From JBEKIK01 sp050013075 (GTDB lineage: Bacteria; Planctomycetota; Planctomycetia; Pirellulales; Thermoguttaceae): DNA of 64,000 nt. The DNA lies in the NCBI GenBank assembly GCA_050013075.1, contig JBEKFZ010000005.1:26683-90682 (forward strand). The letters are read 5' to 3'. A program made the translations under genes and the position numbers. Shown here one piece after another: positions 8,960-18,600 of this stretch. Position 1 is the first letter of the stretch. Every line of letters starts with the position of its first letter. The notes beneath the pieces were generated by a model, which saw only the letters and a program-made list of their open reading frames with translations, was not told where the DNA came from and searched no databases.

Positions 8960-9120
8960 TGTAAAACTTCTTAAAGCGGATGCTCAATCCGCTGGTTTTG
9001 CTAAATGTGTTGGGGATTTTTTACAAGCGGTACCATAAAGGGTACCTTTGGCGTTCAATATTCGGCGTGATTACGATTATGTTCTTTATCAATTTGGAGT
9101 ACAAATCCACTCAGGGTGGC
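8960..9120 (-). repeat. Inverted-copy repeat downstream of a PEP-CTERM remnant (copy 2)
   Basis: This is the reverse complement of 3077-3235. About 90 bp next to the PEP-CTERM remnant is nearly identical and the distal part is diverged. The segment 8772-8959 has no supported gene. Confidence 0.75.
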
Positions 9121-9148
9121 GGGCCGGACGGCTATGGAAATTCTCTTC

Positions 9149-9295
9149 TTACTTCCACCGTTGCCAAGCGTAGTCGAGTAGGCTGATGGCACCGACACCG
9201 AAGAGTGCGATGGCGGAGGGTTCGGGGATGGGTGTGAGAAGGAACGCTTCACTCTGCCTGCTAGGGTTCATACCAACACCAACAATCCACCCCAT
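9149..9295 (-). pseudogene. PEP-CTERM gene collapsed to 48 codons
   Basis: A ribosome site, GGAGGTG, precedes an ATG at 9295. After about 20 residues the frame reads IPEPSAIALFGVG, AISLLDYAW, QRWK and stops. This matches the C-terminal anchor of the protein ending at 3049 (VPEPSTLVLLGIGAISLL) nearly residue for residue. Start region and anchor are present but the middle is gone, so it is an internal deletion of an NHL-type PEP-CTERM gene. The shared downstream repeat confirms the common origin. Confidence 0.7.
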
Positions 9296-9586
9296 TTTTG
9301 GCACACCTCCATGATCCCGTCAAACGATGTCCGTTAGGACAGAAGCGACATTTGCTGGCGGAGATGCACTGGCAAGTGGCCCATCAATGCAACGTATTCT
9401 GATTCGCAGAGTTTAACCATCGAGTGGGCTGGCGATCAGTCGCAACACATTTGCCAGTATGAGGCATCGAGGTTGACAACGCCATGCTCGGCTGCGAAAA
9501 TGCAGTAAAGTTTTATCACACTTCGGCGGTCGAATACCTGTTAACCCGCTCGTCGCAATCACAACTTTCCGAGAGTTCGGGTCAGT

Positions 9587-10162
9587 ATGCCATCTATCGG
9601 GGATATAGCGCTTACAGTCGCCCCATATGTTATTGGGTTTCTTATTGCTTTCGTCGGCTTCATCGCTTTCAGTCTCAGTAGACAGCGGAAGTTTTTCAAC
9701 TTTCTCGGAGCCGATAAAAAAACGAGACAAACAACCGTCTATCTTTCCAGCCTCCTTATCCCGCGAGGTTGCGCTGTCGGCTTTGACGGATTACCGCGTT
9801 CGTATCAAGGAATTACTATCCCAACCGAAGAACTCAGCATCATTGCGCGACTCGCAAAAGCCTTGACGGTTGACGCATTCGAGTATATTCCACCTATCAT
9901 CAGAAAGTATCTACAGCAAAAATACGCTTTCTTTCGCCCCTTGACTGTAAGCGTCAATGCCAGCCCGATGCAAGAAAGCGAAATAGATTTTTCGACTCGC
10001 TCAATAATCACCGTCGGCAGTCAGGGCTACAATGTGGTTACGAACTACTGTGTCAGCCGCAACCTTGCCCAATTGCAAATAGCACATAACGGAACAGTCA
10101 TCCAAGTAATGAAGGGAAAAGACAAGGGCGAAGTTATACAGCCAGCCAGCAACATGATATAG
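9587..10162 (+). CDS. Membrane-anchored unknown protein, 5' part of a frameshifted gene
   Basis: One N-terminal membrane helix (residues about 8-30) is followed by a soluble domain (FFNFLGADKKTRQTTVYLSS, later STRSIITVGSQGYNVV). The family is not recognised. The frame stops at 10160, yet protein-like coding continues in the -1 frame to 10401. The two overlap around GGGAAAA (10114-10120), whose frame-0 codons are GGA AAA. The full product would be about 270 residues. It may be an inactivating frameshift, a sequencing error or programmed -1 shifting. Confidence 0.6.
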   Translation: MPSIGDIALTVAPYVIGFLIAFVGFIAFSLSRQRKFFNFLGADKKTRQTTVYLSSLLIPRGCAVGFDGLPRSYQGITIPTEELSIIARLAKALTVDAFEYIPPIIRKYLQQKYAFFRPLTVSVNASPMQESEIDFSTRSIITVGSQGYNVVTNYCVSRNLAQLQIAHNGTVIQVMKGKDKGEVIQPASNMI

Positions 10163-10401
10163 CGATACTTGAACGTTTAGTTGACCATACACGCAACGAC
10201 ACTACGATCATTATCGGGGCTGGCGTTGGTGTAATTGGAACAACAGGATCAATCCAGTATTTGATTGACCATTGGCAAGAGTTAGACAAAACGTACCGTA
10301 ATGGCGAGTTTGCTTTGGTGCTTCAATTTGGGCCTGTAGGCAAACGCTCGTTTGAAGACATTCTGAAAGGCACTGTTATTCGGCGTATTCCAGAAAAGTA
10401 G
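10090..10401 (+). pseudogene. Downstream frame of the frameshifted membrane-anchored gene
   Basis: This frame is open from 10090 and has no start codon. It encodes HDIAILERLVDHTRNDTTII then GAGVGVIGTTG and ends SFEDILKGTVIRRIPEK. Composition and hydrophobic pattern look like real protein continuing the gene at 9587. A shift from frame 0 at GGGAAAA would join them without another stop. Confidence 0.5.
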
Positions 10402-10471
10402 GGCGCGGGCTAACCCGTGCATGCAGGCGACGGCGCTTCGCTTCGCTACGCGCCGCGCCTGATGCACACCG

Positions 10472-11047
10472 TTACCGTCGCGGATGTCTCGTAATCTCAG
10501 CCGTTTGCTCGGATGGTCGCTCGTAAACCTCAGAATGCTTGAAATGGGTCTGCCAGTTTTCGGTATATTTCCCCGCAAGGTCCGCCGAATGAATTATCAA
10601 GAGGTTTTCCGCATTGCTGTTTTCGGCTTGCTTTGTGAAATTGAATGATCCCGTGATAACAACCGCGCCGTCAATCACCATGATCTTGTTATGGGCAATG
10701 GCGTGTTTATCGTCGATGTAGGTCGGGATGCCGGAGTTTTTGAGAAACGTTGCCGACGAATACTTCTCGGTCCGCTGGCTCTTGTCGAGGATCACCTGAA
10801 TTTTCACGTTTCGTTTGTGGGCCTCCACCAGGGCCTTGGCAATCGGTGCCGATGTGAAGGAATACGCCTGGACAAGGATGCTGCTCTTCGCTGCGTCGAT
10901 CTCCCTGACGGCGGCTTCGGTGCAGCCACCCTTCGGAGAGAAGTAGACTTCGATGGGAGGAAGTGTTTGCGGGGCCTTCGGCGGCTCCTGGGCTTGGCAG
11001 GAGGGGAGGAAGAGGACGAGGAGCAGGATGAGGGGGAGGGTTTTCAT
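10472..11047 (-). CDS. Phospholipase D-family nuclease-like lipoprotein
   Basis: A lipoprotein signal peptide (MKTLPLILLLVLFLPSC) places the mature protein in the envelope. A single HKD motif (HNKIMVIDG then GSFNFT) is typical of Nuc/Bfil-type PLD nucleases, which dimerise to form one active site. The ATG at 11047 is preferred over a longer frame start because it begins the signal peptide and follows AAGGGATG. It lies four bases after the stop of the Mrr-like gene, so the two are probably one transcript. A secreted nuclease beside a restriction-like protein could act on incoming DNA, but this is inference. Confidence 0.75.
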   Translation of the reverse strand: MKTLPLILLLVLFLPSCQAQEPPKAPQTLPPIEVYFSPKGGCTEAAVREIDAAKSSILVQAYSFTSAPIAKALVEAHKRNVKIQVILDKSQRTEKYSSATFLKNSGIPTYIDDKHAIAHNKIMVIDGAVVITGSFNFTKQAENSNAENLLIIHSADLAGKYTENWQTHFKHSEVYERPSEQTAEITRHPRR

Positions 11048-11051
11048 CACA

Positions 11052-11921
11052 TCATCCCTTATTGCGTGCCGTTGGTGTCTTATCTTCCAGGATTTCGACG
11101 CTGATAGCATACTTGTCATCGAGTGCCCTCATCGCCTTCTCGATCTCATCTCGGACTTTTACCATCGCCGCCAACGTCCGATCCGCTATCATCACACGTT
11201 CCTGCCAGAGTTCATCGCTAATCGAGATAGGCAAGACATGGTAATCACACAGCTTGTTCAACAACGTAACATTCAGCCATGCATCGTTCAGTACATCAAG
11301 TCTTATCAAGTCGTTTGGCGGCGGTGAGACAAGGATTTGGTCTAGGGCAGAATGACGGCAATTCAGGAAACTGCCTTGGTGTGACGAAAATGCCGCCCTC
11401 GCTCGTTCTATCGGCAGTAAGTTGGAATGTACTTCATTTAGCAGCCCGCTGAGTAGACTCCGAAGCTGTTGATCGGAGTGATGGTCAACAAAGCGGTTCA
11501 AGTGGTCCAGCCTGTCACCATCGAGAAAGTAAACGTTTTCGCCGTATGGCTGAGCCTTGCAGAAATCGGAAATATACTCCCGTGCCTGCATAGAGATCGA
11601 ACCTGAAGCCATGACATACACTGCTGATATCCGCTTTTCATCGGCCTCTCTGTAGTTCCGTATTCTCACGGTGAAACATCTGCTGATTTGGTTGAGAAGC
11701 CCATCAAGTTCGGTCTGTCCCGCTCCTATGTCTCCCAACTTGACTTGCACCGCATAGAATCGCCTGTGTTCGAAACGGTCGTAGTCCGCAAAGAAGAAGT
11801 CCTTTCCTTGCTCACCGCTGCCGTGCGAATGCGTAACCAAGACGTAGCCCAGCTTAGTCAAGAAAGGTGCTATCCATTTCTTGCGGAAGTCTGCCTCACT
11901 CGCAAAGTGTGGAATTGCCAT
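11052..11921 (-). CDS. Mrr-like restriction endonuclease-fold protein
   Basis: The N-terminal domain carries a PD-(D/E)XK layout: EQGKDFFFADYD, strand, then YAVQVKLG (D about 41, Q-x-K about 60). This matches the Mrr/REase-like fold of nucleases acting on DNA. The C-terminal 150 residues are helical and unrecognised. The ribosome site GAGGAAACCC fixes the start. It is followed at four bases by the PLD lipoprotein and preceded by two membrane/secreted genes on the same strand. A standalone restriction-type defence gene is likely, but its target is unknown. Confidence 0.65.
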   Translation of the reverse strand: MAIPHFASEADFRKKWIAPFLTKLGYVLVTHSHGSGEQGKDFFFADYDRFEHRRFYAVQVKLGDIGAGQTELDGLLNQISRCFTVRIRNYREADEKRISAVYVMASGSISMQAREYISDFCKAQPYGENVYFLDGDRLDHLNRFVDHHSDQQLRSLLSGLLNEVHSNLLPIERARAAFSSHQGSFLNCRHSALDQILVSPPPNDLIRLDVLNDAWLNVTLLNKLCDYHVLPISISDELWQERVMIADRTLAAMVKVRDEIEKAMRALDDKYAISVEILEDKTPTARNKG

Positions 11922-12005
11922 TGGGTTTCCTCGAACGAATGGGATGACCTATCTACTCTTACTCAACAACGCCCGTCTCGGAGAATTTCCACCAGCCCAC
12001 ACCAT

Positions 12006-12455
12006 CTATTGAGGCTCCGTGGATTTCTCGAATTGAATTGTGGGAATCGGTTCTGACGTGGAAATGCGAAACTCTTTCTGAATACACAAGCAGATTACTA
12101 CTGTTCCACAGATGACAAGGACTGCTCCAGGGCCGGCTGTTCCCAATTTTGCTGCTATCCCTGTTGATCTTACTTCCATTTGGGTGCTCTCTTTTACACC
12201 AAACCAGGAAAGAAGCGTGCCAAGCAAAATCATTGCCAAGCCGATGACAATTCCGAGGGTGAGTTGCATCAAGCGAATGCCAAACATCTGCTCTTGGAGT
12301 GTCTGCATCCCCATCTTAATCACGATGGTGAGTAAGATGGCAGCACCAGCAACAAGAATGAAGCCGAAAAGGTAAATCGTTATTCGGATGAATGGCTCTT
12401 GCCAAAGTTTTACCGTCTCTGGTGGTTGGGTCTGTTGTTGTAATGTCTTTCCCAT
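12006..12455 (-). CDS. Small membrane protein
   Basis: Three hydrophobic helices (residues about 26-46, 64-86 and 108-126) lie in 149 residues, with polar ends. No family is recognised. The ribosome site CAGGAGC precedes the ATG, and the gene begins two bases after the stop of the upstream secreted protein, so both are co-transcribed. Confidence 0.6.
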   Translation of the reverse strand: MGKTLQQQTQPPETVKLWQEPFIRITIYLFGFILVAGAAILLTIVIKMGMQTLQEQMFGIRLMQLTLGIVIGLAMILLGTLLSWFGVKESTQMEVRSTGIAAKLGTAGPGAVLVICGTVVICLCIQKEFRISTSEPIPTIQFEKSTEPQ

Positions 12456-12457
12456 AA

Positions 12458-13159
12458 CTAGTTGCTCCTGGCGGATTCTGGAACGGACTCTGGTAAGGGT
12501 ATCAGTGGTTGCGAATCAGTAGTTCCCTGCAATTGAAAAGGAGTTAGACATGGACCGCTGGTTGCACAACAATAGGAAATACCTCCACGAATAAGCCCAC
12601 TTGGGCCGATTACACCAACCTGAATGCAGTCACCCCAGAAGTTATCAACCAGGGTTCCATTTGCACGGACTTGTATCAAATATGCGAATTGATACCTTGC
12701 ATGAGAGAGGGCTGTTGCAGCATAAGGCAAAAATAGCGGCAGATCGAAATCTGATTCTTGCTGATTTGGGTTCACGAAGCGAACTACGGCACAAACACAC
12801 CCCATAGTTTGAGATCGGTACTGCCAGTCGATGCCACGCTGTGAGGCAGGTACACCTGCCCAATTGCTGAGTGGTTGGTCATTCTCGTCAACTCTTCGTT
12901 GATAGAAATAGACTCCTACTTCAAGTCGCTCTCCTGGGCTTGCGGTTGTGCGAAGGATGAATAAGTCCCCTGGCTCGCCAGCAAGAGCAGTCTCGCCTTG
13001 TGCCCATCGAGGAATCCCAGTTATTCCATGGGAGACCAATCCATTGAGAGCGATCCTTTGCCTGGGACGTTTCTGTTGTCCATGAACAGTGTCACCTTTT
13101 AGGAAGGTAATCATTATAAGAAAAGAGCATGCTGTCAGAACGACTGGCCAGTGTTTCAT
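12458..13159 (-). CDS. Secreted protein of unknown function
   Basis: A signal peptide (MKHWPVVLTACSFLIMITF, cleavage near VHGQ) is followed by about 200 residues of beta-rich sequence. It has several cysteines (GCVCAV, ISYCCATSGPC) and a proline/serine end. No family is recognised. The cysteines would suit disulfides outside the cytoplasm. It heads a minus-strand pair with the three-helix membrane protein. Confidence 0.55.
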   Translation of the reverse strand: MKHWPVVLTACSFLIMITFLKGDTVHGQQKRPRQRIALNGLVSHGITGIPRWAQGETALAGEPGDLFILRTTASPGERLEVGVYFYQRRVDENDQPLSNWAGVPASQRGIDWQYRSQTMGCVCAVVRFVNPNQQESDFDLPLFLPYAATALSHARYQFAYLIQVRANGTLVDNFWGDCIQVGVIGPSGLIRGGISYCCATSGPCLTPFQLQGTTDSQPLIPLPESVPESARSN

Positions 13160-13325
13160 GTGATCTCGCCTTTCATGTCTTTTGACGTGTCTTACACCTT
13201 TCGAGCATTGGGAATCCCTCCATAATCAACAGATCTATTCCAACTCAACACAGTATCTCCTCCCTCACTTCCTCACCAATCCCTTACCAACCAAATAATT
13301 GAACAACGACTGCAAATCCTTTCCG

Positions 13326-15068
13326 CTAACGCCTAGTCTTCTTGATGCTTTCATCGAGAGCATGTTTTACTTCAAGGAATCTCTTGCTTGAGCCACCGCA
13401 AATGCCGCCTCTTAATGGGGGCCAATTGTCTCCGCACCTTTTTTGTTCAGTCTCGATTTCTCCCACGATGTTACCAGCGTCGGGATACCAAAACTGCCTT
13501 CCAAATCGGCCAATCGGCATGTCTTTTATGTTGTATATATCGCCATAACATATTGCAGACAAGTATTCATATCGGTCAAACAGCTTCTCATAGCGTCGGT
13601 CGTCGGGTTCGATAGCTCGGAGCGGATTACGCAGGAGTCTGTACAGGTAGTCACTGACAGCGACGTTGCTTTGAGTTCCTGCTGCAACCTGGAATGTCCT
13701 CCTGAAGTCCCACAATGCTGTTAGAATCCCGGCTGCTTTTTCCTCGACCCGTTGTCTGTGAAGCGTCAGTGACGCAATAGTAACGTTTGAGAGTAGGCTG
13801 CTCAACAGGCCATAATCTTCGGCGGCTACCGCTGCTAGGCCACCCCCGTACAAAAGAAGCAGGGGGGGATAATGCGTCAGATCGGGGTCACCTACGAAAT
13901 TGAGTTCCTCTATCGACGGGCTGCTTATCCATTCGAGAGATCGAATCCACAGTTGATGATGCGGGGGCTTGCCCCAACGGCAACCATGAATGAAAAGATG
14001 TAGTAGTGTGTCCACACGAGTCTCGTACTGCTCCAGGCGGTGCTTAATAGAATCCGGGGTATCTGTGCATGTTTTTCTTAGGAAGTCTTGGTCTAACACG
14101 GCTCGACGAGTTCTCTCAGTCTCCTCATCGATTAGATCGTGCAGTCTGATTGCGTGTTTATTTTCGACTATGTATCGTTTCAGAGTTGCGACAGCCACCT
14201 TGGCCGTCATTGGATGAGGCTGTGTCAGGTCGTCCAGACTAATCACCTTTTCGGTTAGCTGGGGAAAGAACGAGTCTGCCCCCGACGTTGAGAGGACTAC
14301 AGCCCTCCGCAAAGCAATGAGGGGCTTTGCTAATTCAATCGGCTCGCTTCTGGAAACCCAATAGGTGGTGAATCTGTGTCCTTTGCACCGCTCCAACGCT
14401 GCTCGGAGTGCCGTGTCCCATTCAGCCGACCACCCGCACACGATTAGGCCATACTCGTCGAAGATTCGATCGAGTAGGCTATTGGTCCGATCATCGTACT
14501 TCTCCAACTCATGCGGGGCATTCTTGATGCGGGTGTCGAGGTAATCACCATGAACTTTGAATACAGTGCAGCGAGCATGGGCAAGTGGCAAAGCCCCTTC
14601 AATGGCGTCTGGTGAAGCTATCACTTGAGGCTGAACTCCCACCTCTTCAAGTGCCTTTTCCATTAGTTTATCAAAGTTAGTTGTAACAATAACTTTGATG
14701 AAACCATGTTCAACCAGAGAAGCCACTGCCCGATGAGCGGGTGTGGGAACCTTCTTTCCTTCTTCTCTTTCCTCTGGTGTTGGCTCGAAATAGGGTCTTA
14801 AAAGTTGATTCCGTTCGCTGGGGGATTTAGCGAGTTCATCTAGGAGAATAGAGTAATCAGGATCTTTCCCGAATGATGTTCTAAACCATGCTGCGGGATC
14901 TGGTTCACAGTCCTCTTTTTTCAGATGTGCCAACTTTCGAGTGAGGTCGAGGACTATTTCCCAACCTGTTGGTATTCCTGCCGACCTGGACACCCCAGAA
15001 CCGAGTAGCACAGCATAGCAACCTTTGTTCGAATGAATAGTGATTGCTAAAGAAAGCATTGGGTCCAT
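13326..15068 (-). CDS. SIR2-domain protein, candidate NADase effector
   Basis: The N-terminal 280 residues hold the SIR2 hallmarks: GSGVSRSAG (NAD-binding loop, about residue 23), VTTNFDK (TxNxD-type) and FKVHGDY (catalytic His region). The C-terminal 300 residues are helical and unassigned. Prokaryotic SIR2 proteins of this size without a zinc module often deplete NAD in anti-phage defence (DSR, Thoeris and related systems); which class this is cannot be told. The ATG at 15068 follows AGGAGTTG, and a TTG at 15074 is less likely. It neighbours the restriction operon. Confidence 0.75.
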   Translation of the reverse strand: MDPMLSLAITIHSNKGCYAVLLGSGVSRSAGIPTGWEIVLDLTRKLAHLKKEDCEPDPAAWFRTSFGKDPDYSILLDELAKSPSERNQLLRPYFEPTPEEREEGKKVPTPAHRAVASLVEHGFIKVIVTTNFDKLMEKALEEVGVQPQVIASPDAIEGALPLAHARCTVFKVHGDYLDTRIKNAPHELEKYDDRTNSLLDRIFDEYGLIVCGWSAEWDTALRAALERCKGHRFTTYWVSRSEPIELAKPLIALRRAVVLSTSGADSFFPQLTEKVISLDDLTQPHPMTAKVAVATLKRYIVENKHAIRLHDLIDEETERTRRAVLDQDFLRKTCTDTPDSIKHRLEQYETRVDTLLHLFIHGCRWGKPPHHQLWIRSLEWISSPSIEELNFVGDPDLTHYPPLLLLYGGGLAAVAAEDYGLLSSLLSNVTIASLTLHRQRVEEKAAGILTALWDFRRTFQVAAGTQSNVAVSDYLYRLLRNPLRAIEPDDRRYEKLFDRYEYLSAICYGDIYNIKDMPIGRFGRQFWYPDAGNIVGEIETEQKRCGDNWPPLRGGICGGSSKRFLEVKHALDESIKKTRR

Positions 15069-15094
15069 TAGCAACTCCTAGAAATAATATTCTT

Positions 15095-15200
15095 TCACTC
15101 CTTCAACCCCTCCACAATCAAACTAAACTGATCCAAAGCCGTTTGCAGGTCGTCGGCGATTTCCTGGGCTAAAACATCGGAATCGGACAGATCGTAGGAA
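15095..15200 (-). pseudogene. Short gene tail, possibly a methyltransferase C-terminus
   Basis: The frame reads SYDLSDSDVLAQEIADDLQT then ALDQFSLIVEGLKE and stops. There is no start. From memory it resembles the terminal helix of some type I modification or restriction subunits. It lies just before the SIR2 gene. Confidence 0.25.
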
Positions 15201-15262
15201 TCATGTCACTATTTTCGACGTACTGTTCTCCGAACAGATTTCTTCTTTGCTACCTTGGCCAC

Positions 15263-15637
15263 CTACTTTTTTGCAGTCTTCTTGGCCACCTTCTTTTTTG
15301 GAGCTTTTGCCACTTTTTTCTTTGGAGCTTTCTTCGCAACTTTCTTCGCAGGTTTTTTCTTTGCCTTCTTGGCCGTATGTCGCTTTACTTTGTTGAGTAT
15401 GTCTTTAGTGCGGATTAACTCTGCTGACGGCTGAACACCCGTTGCCTCAGCCGCTAATATGTTAGCCTCAGCGAGTGAAATGTCTGGATTATCATTTAAT
15501 AGCTCTCGAAGAGCCGTAGATAGAAAAAGCTTATACTTTGTTTTGGAAGTTTTGGCTTTTAAAAGATTCAGAGCCCCTTTCAAACTACTTTTAACACTGT
15601 CAATTCCCACGGAACTCAGAATTGCTTCCAGCACCAT
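15263..15637 (-). CDS. Small basic protein with a histone-H1-like Lys/Ala tail
   Basis: A helical N-terminal domain (about 75 residues, LEAILSSVGIDSVKSSLKGA) is followed by a tail of KKVAKKAPKKKVAK repeats, as in bacterial H1-like DNA-binding proteins. The ATG at 15637 follows GGGAGAG; two earlier in-frame ATGs are weaker. The frame ends at TAG (15263-15265), but the same Lys-rich coding continues in frame for 17 more codons to a second TAG at 15209, so the tail has probably been shortened by a point mutation. It lies directly downstream of hsdR and may share its transcript. Confidence 0.6.
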   Translation of the reverse strand: MVLEAILSSVGIDSVKSSLKGALNLLKAKTSKTKYKLFLSTALRELLNDNPDISLAEANILAAEATGVQPSAELIRTKDILNKVKRHTAKKAKKKPAKKVAKKAPKKKVAKAPKKKVAKKTAKK

Positions 15638-15685
15638 GTTAATCTCTCCCATTTTGAAAAACCACATTCAATATAAAAACTATCC

Positions 15686-18600
15686 TCACGCCACCCCTGC
15701 ATAAATGCTCCGCTCTTCCCCGTAATACGAATCGTAAATGTGCCGATAAATCAAATCGCATTTTGCCCTAAACAGTTCAGGGGTATATGCACGAGGCAAG
15801 CTTTCGTCCAACACCATCTCTACGGTTCGCAAAACGTCGGCTCGGGCTTGCTGCTTTTTTCGCCAATCCAAAACAAGTTTTCCTGTCTTGAGGGTTTCGA
15901 GTAAGCCCTTCGCCGCCTTTTTTACCTGATTTATCTCAGCGTCAGTCATTTCGATCTCGGGTTTGGTGAGAATATCGAATACAGCCAATTCCTCCTCCGA
16001 AAGTTGCTCCGCTACGCCACGCTGTTCCTCCTCGCTTAAATCCTTCGCAAACGCCAACAGGCGGTCAAAGAATATTTGCACATCCAAACCGCTGTTGTAT
16101 TCGTCAATCAATTGTTTGAATGTTTCGAGATAATCAATTCGGCTCTTGTTTAACCGAACCATCTGTTGAATTCTCCCACTGATCCTTCTTTTGAGTTTTT
16201 CGGCTTCGGTGCGTTTCCGCCCTTTAGTGAAGCGATCTTTCAATCCCTCAAAGTCGATCTTGCCCAAATCAATAATCGAGGTTTCATCACTGTCCTTGAT
16301 TTCGTAGCCTGTGGGCGAGATGGACTCATCAAGTAACTGCTCCACTCCCACCATCACCTCTTCGACGGACACTTCAGGCAAGAACGAACGTATCTTTTCC
16401 ATCAATACGGCAAAACAAGCCTTGATCGGAGCAAATTCATTGGCAGCATGGTCGGGAAGAATCGCTTTGTAAAGTCGCACGACATCGTTTGCCAATAGTA
16501 TAAACTGTTTTTTTAGTTCATCATTGACAATCACCTTTTCCACGGCGTCATCAACAGCCGCCACTACCTGCTTGTCCACCAGATTGGCAGCAGCATCGTC
16601 TAAAAAAGCAACTCTCTGAAATCCCGCCGAATTGATGATCGGTTCTATTGAAACACCTCGCTTCTGGCAAAAATGGTTTGCCTCGTCGATGGCTACCCGC
16701 AGTGCCTTGATCAGTTCTTCCTTGTCCTGGACTGGTGTTTCACCTTCTTTAACACCGCCGCCGGCCGCAGAACCATAGATTGCCAATGCCTTCTGCAAAT
16801 CTCGGAACACCCCCACGTAATCCACGATTAGTCCATTGTTTTTCTCGCCAAATACTCGATTTGCCCGAGCAATAGTTTGCATCAGGGTGTGGTTTCGCAT
16901 CGGCTTGTCTAAATAAATTGTGGAAACGCAGGGGGCATCAAAACCCGTCATCCACATTGCACAGACAAACACAATCCGAAATGGGTCGCTAGGGTCTTTG
17001 AACTTGGTTTCTAAGTCCTCCTTTATCATCCGTTTGCGATGGGTTTCAATATCCAGCCCTTTCTTTTGGAACTCTTCGACCTCGTTCTGGGCAGAAGATA
17101 TTACTACCGCCATGTCAGTTTCTTCCATGAACTTGATCTTGGCTATTAGATCGGGGCGTTCCAAAACATCACAAACTGCAAGGCGTGCTTTCAGATCACC
17201 CAAATATGCCTTCCAATACTTTTGCACCTTGTCATACATTTTCACCGCAGTGAAGCGGTCGATACATACCACCATTCCCTTGTCTGATACACCCCGACCC
17301 ATGAAATGAGAAACCAAATCCTCAGCAACCTTCTCTAAACGGTCGTCCCGAGTAATTAGATGGTATTCTCTGGCAAATGTCCGCTCTAGTTTTTTCTGCT
17401 GTTCCTCGTCTAAGTCGGCAGCCTCGATCAAATCTTCCAAGTCCTCTTTCAAATGCTCATTGGTCAACTGCAATTCAGGAATGCGGTTTTCATAAAACAG
17501 AGGAACTGTTGCTCCATCTTCAATCGACTGGCGGAAATTGTAAATACTGACATAATCCCCAAAGACTTTTTTGGTCTTTTCCTCTCCTGCCATCAATGGG
17601 GTGCCAGTAAAGGCTATGAAGGCTGCATTGGGTAAGGCGTTTCGCATGTTCAAGGCAAAGGTGTCGTACTGGCTGCGATGGGCTTCATCAGCAATCACGA
17701 TGATGTCCGAACGGTCGGACAATTTATCATATTTCTCCCCTTTGTTGGTATGGAACTTTTGGATCAGCGTAAAAATCTGGCGATGATCCTCGGTAAGGAG
17801 TTGTTTGAGATGGTCGCCGCTAGTCGCCTGGATATGCTCTTCGGTGACTGCCCCCGTATTCTTGAAATTTTTGGCAATCTGGTCGTCCAGGTCATCCCGA
17901 TCTGTCACAACCACAAAAGTCCAATTGCCTGGAACTTTACGGAGAACTTTTTGGGAAAAGAAGACCATCGAAAAGCTTTTGCCGCTTCCCTGTGTATGCC
18001 AGAAGACGCCGAGTTTGCCTTGATTATGTTGGATTTCATCCAAGGCGTTGATGGCCTTGTTGACACCTAAATACTGATGGTTCTTCGCCACCAATTTAAT
18101 CAGTCCCCCTTTGGCTTCCTCAAACACGATGAAGTTTTCCACAATGTCCAGAAAACGAGTTTTTTCACACGTTCCTCGAATCATCGTTTCAAGCGACACC
18201 ACCCCTTGTTCGCCTTCGTCGTTGATCCGCTTCCAATCGGCAAAATGTTCCCAACCTGCCGTGATGCTGCCGACTTTGGCTTCGCTGCCATTGGAGAGGA
18301 TGATGAAGGCGTTATACCAAAAAAGTTGGGGGATAGTATTTTTGTAATCCCTAAGGTTGTGCTTGTAGGCATTTTCCAACCGACTGTGGGATTTTTTGAG
18401 TTCGATGAAGATTAGCGGCAATCCGTTGATGAAGCCCACCAGATCGGCACGCCGCTTGTAAATTTCACCCGAGACCCAGAATTGTGAAGCCAAAAAGAAA
18501 TCGTTGTTTTCAGGATTGTTCCAGTCGATTATTTTGACCTTTTCATCGTTTTCCTCATCTTCTTCTGATTGGAGGGATGGATTGAATCTGTTTTTCAGTA

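Noticed and set aside
13197..13325. Gene-tail-like peptide (DLQSLFNYLVGKGLVRK) after the SIR2 gene
   Set aside because: Too short to assign; may be debris of another defence gene but cannot be supported.
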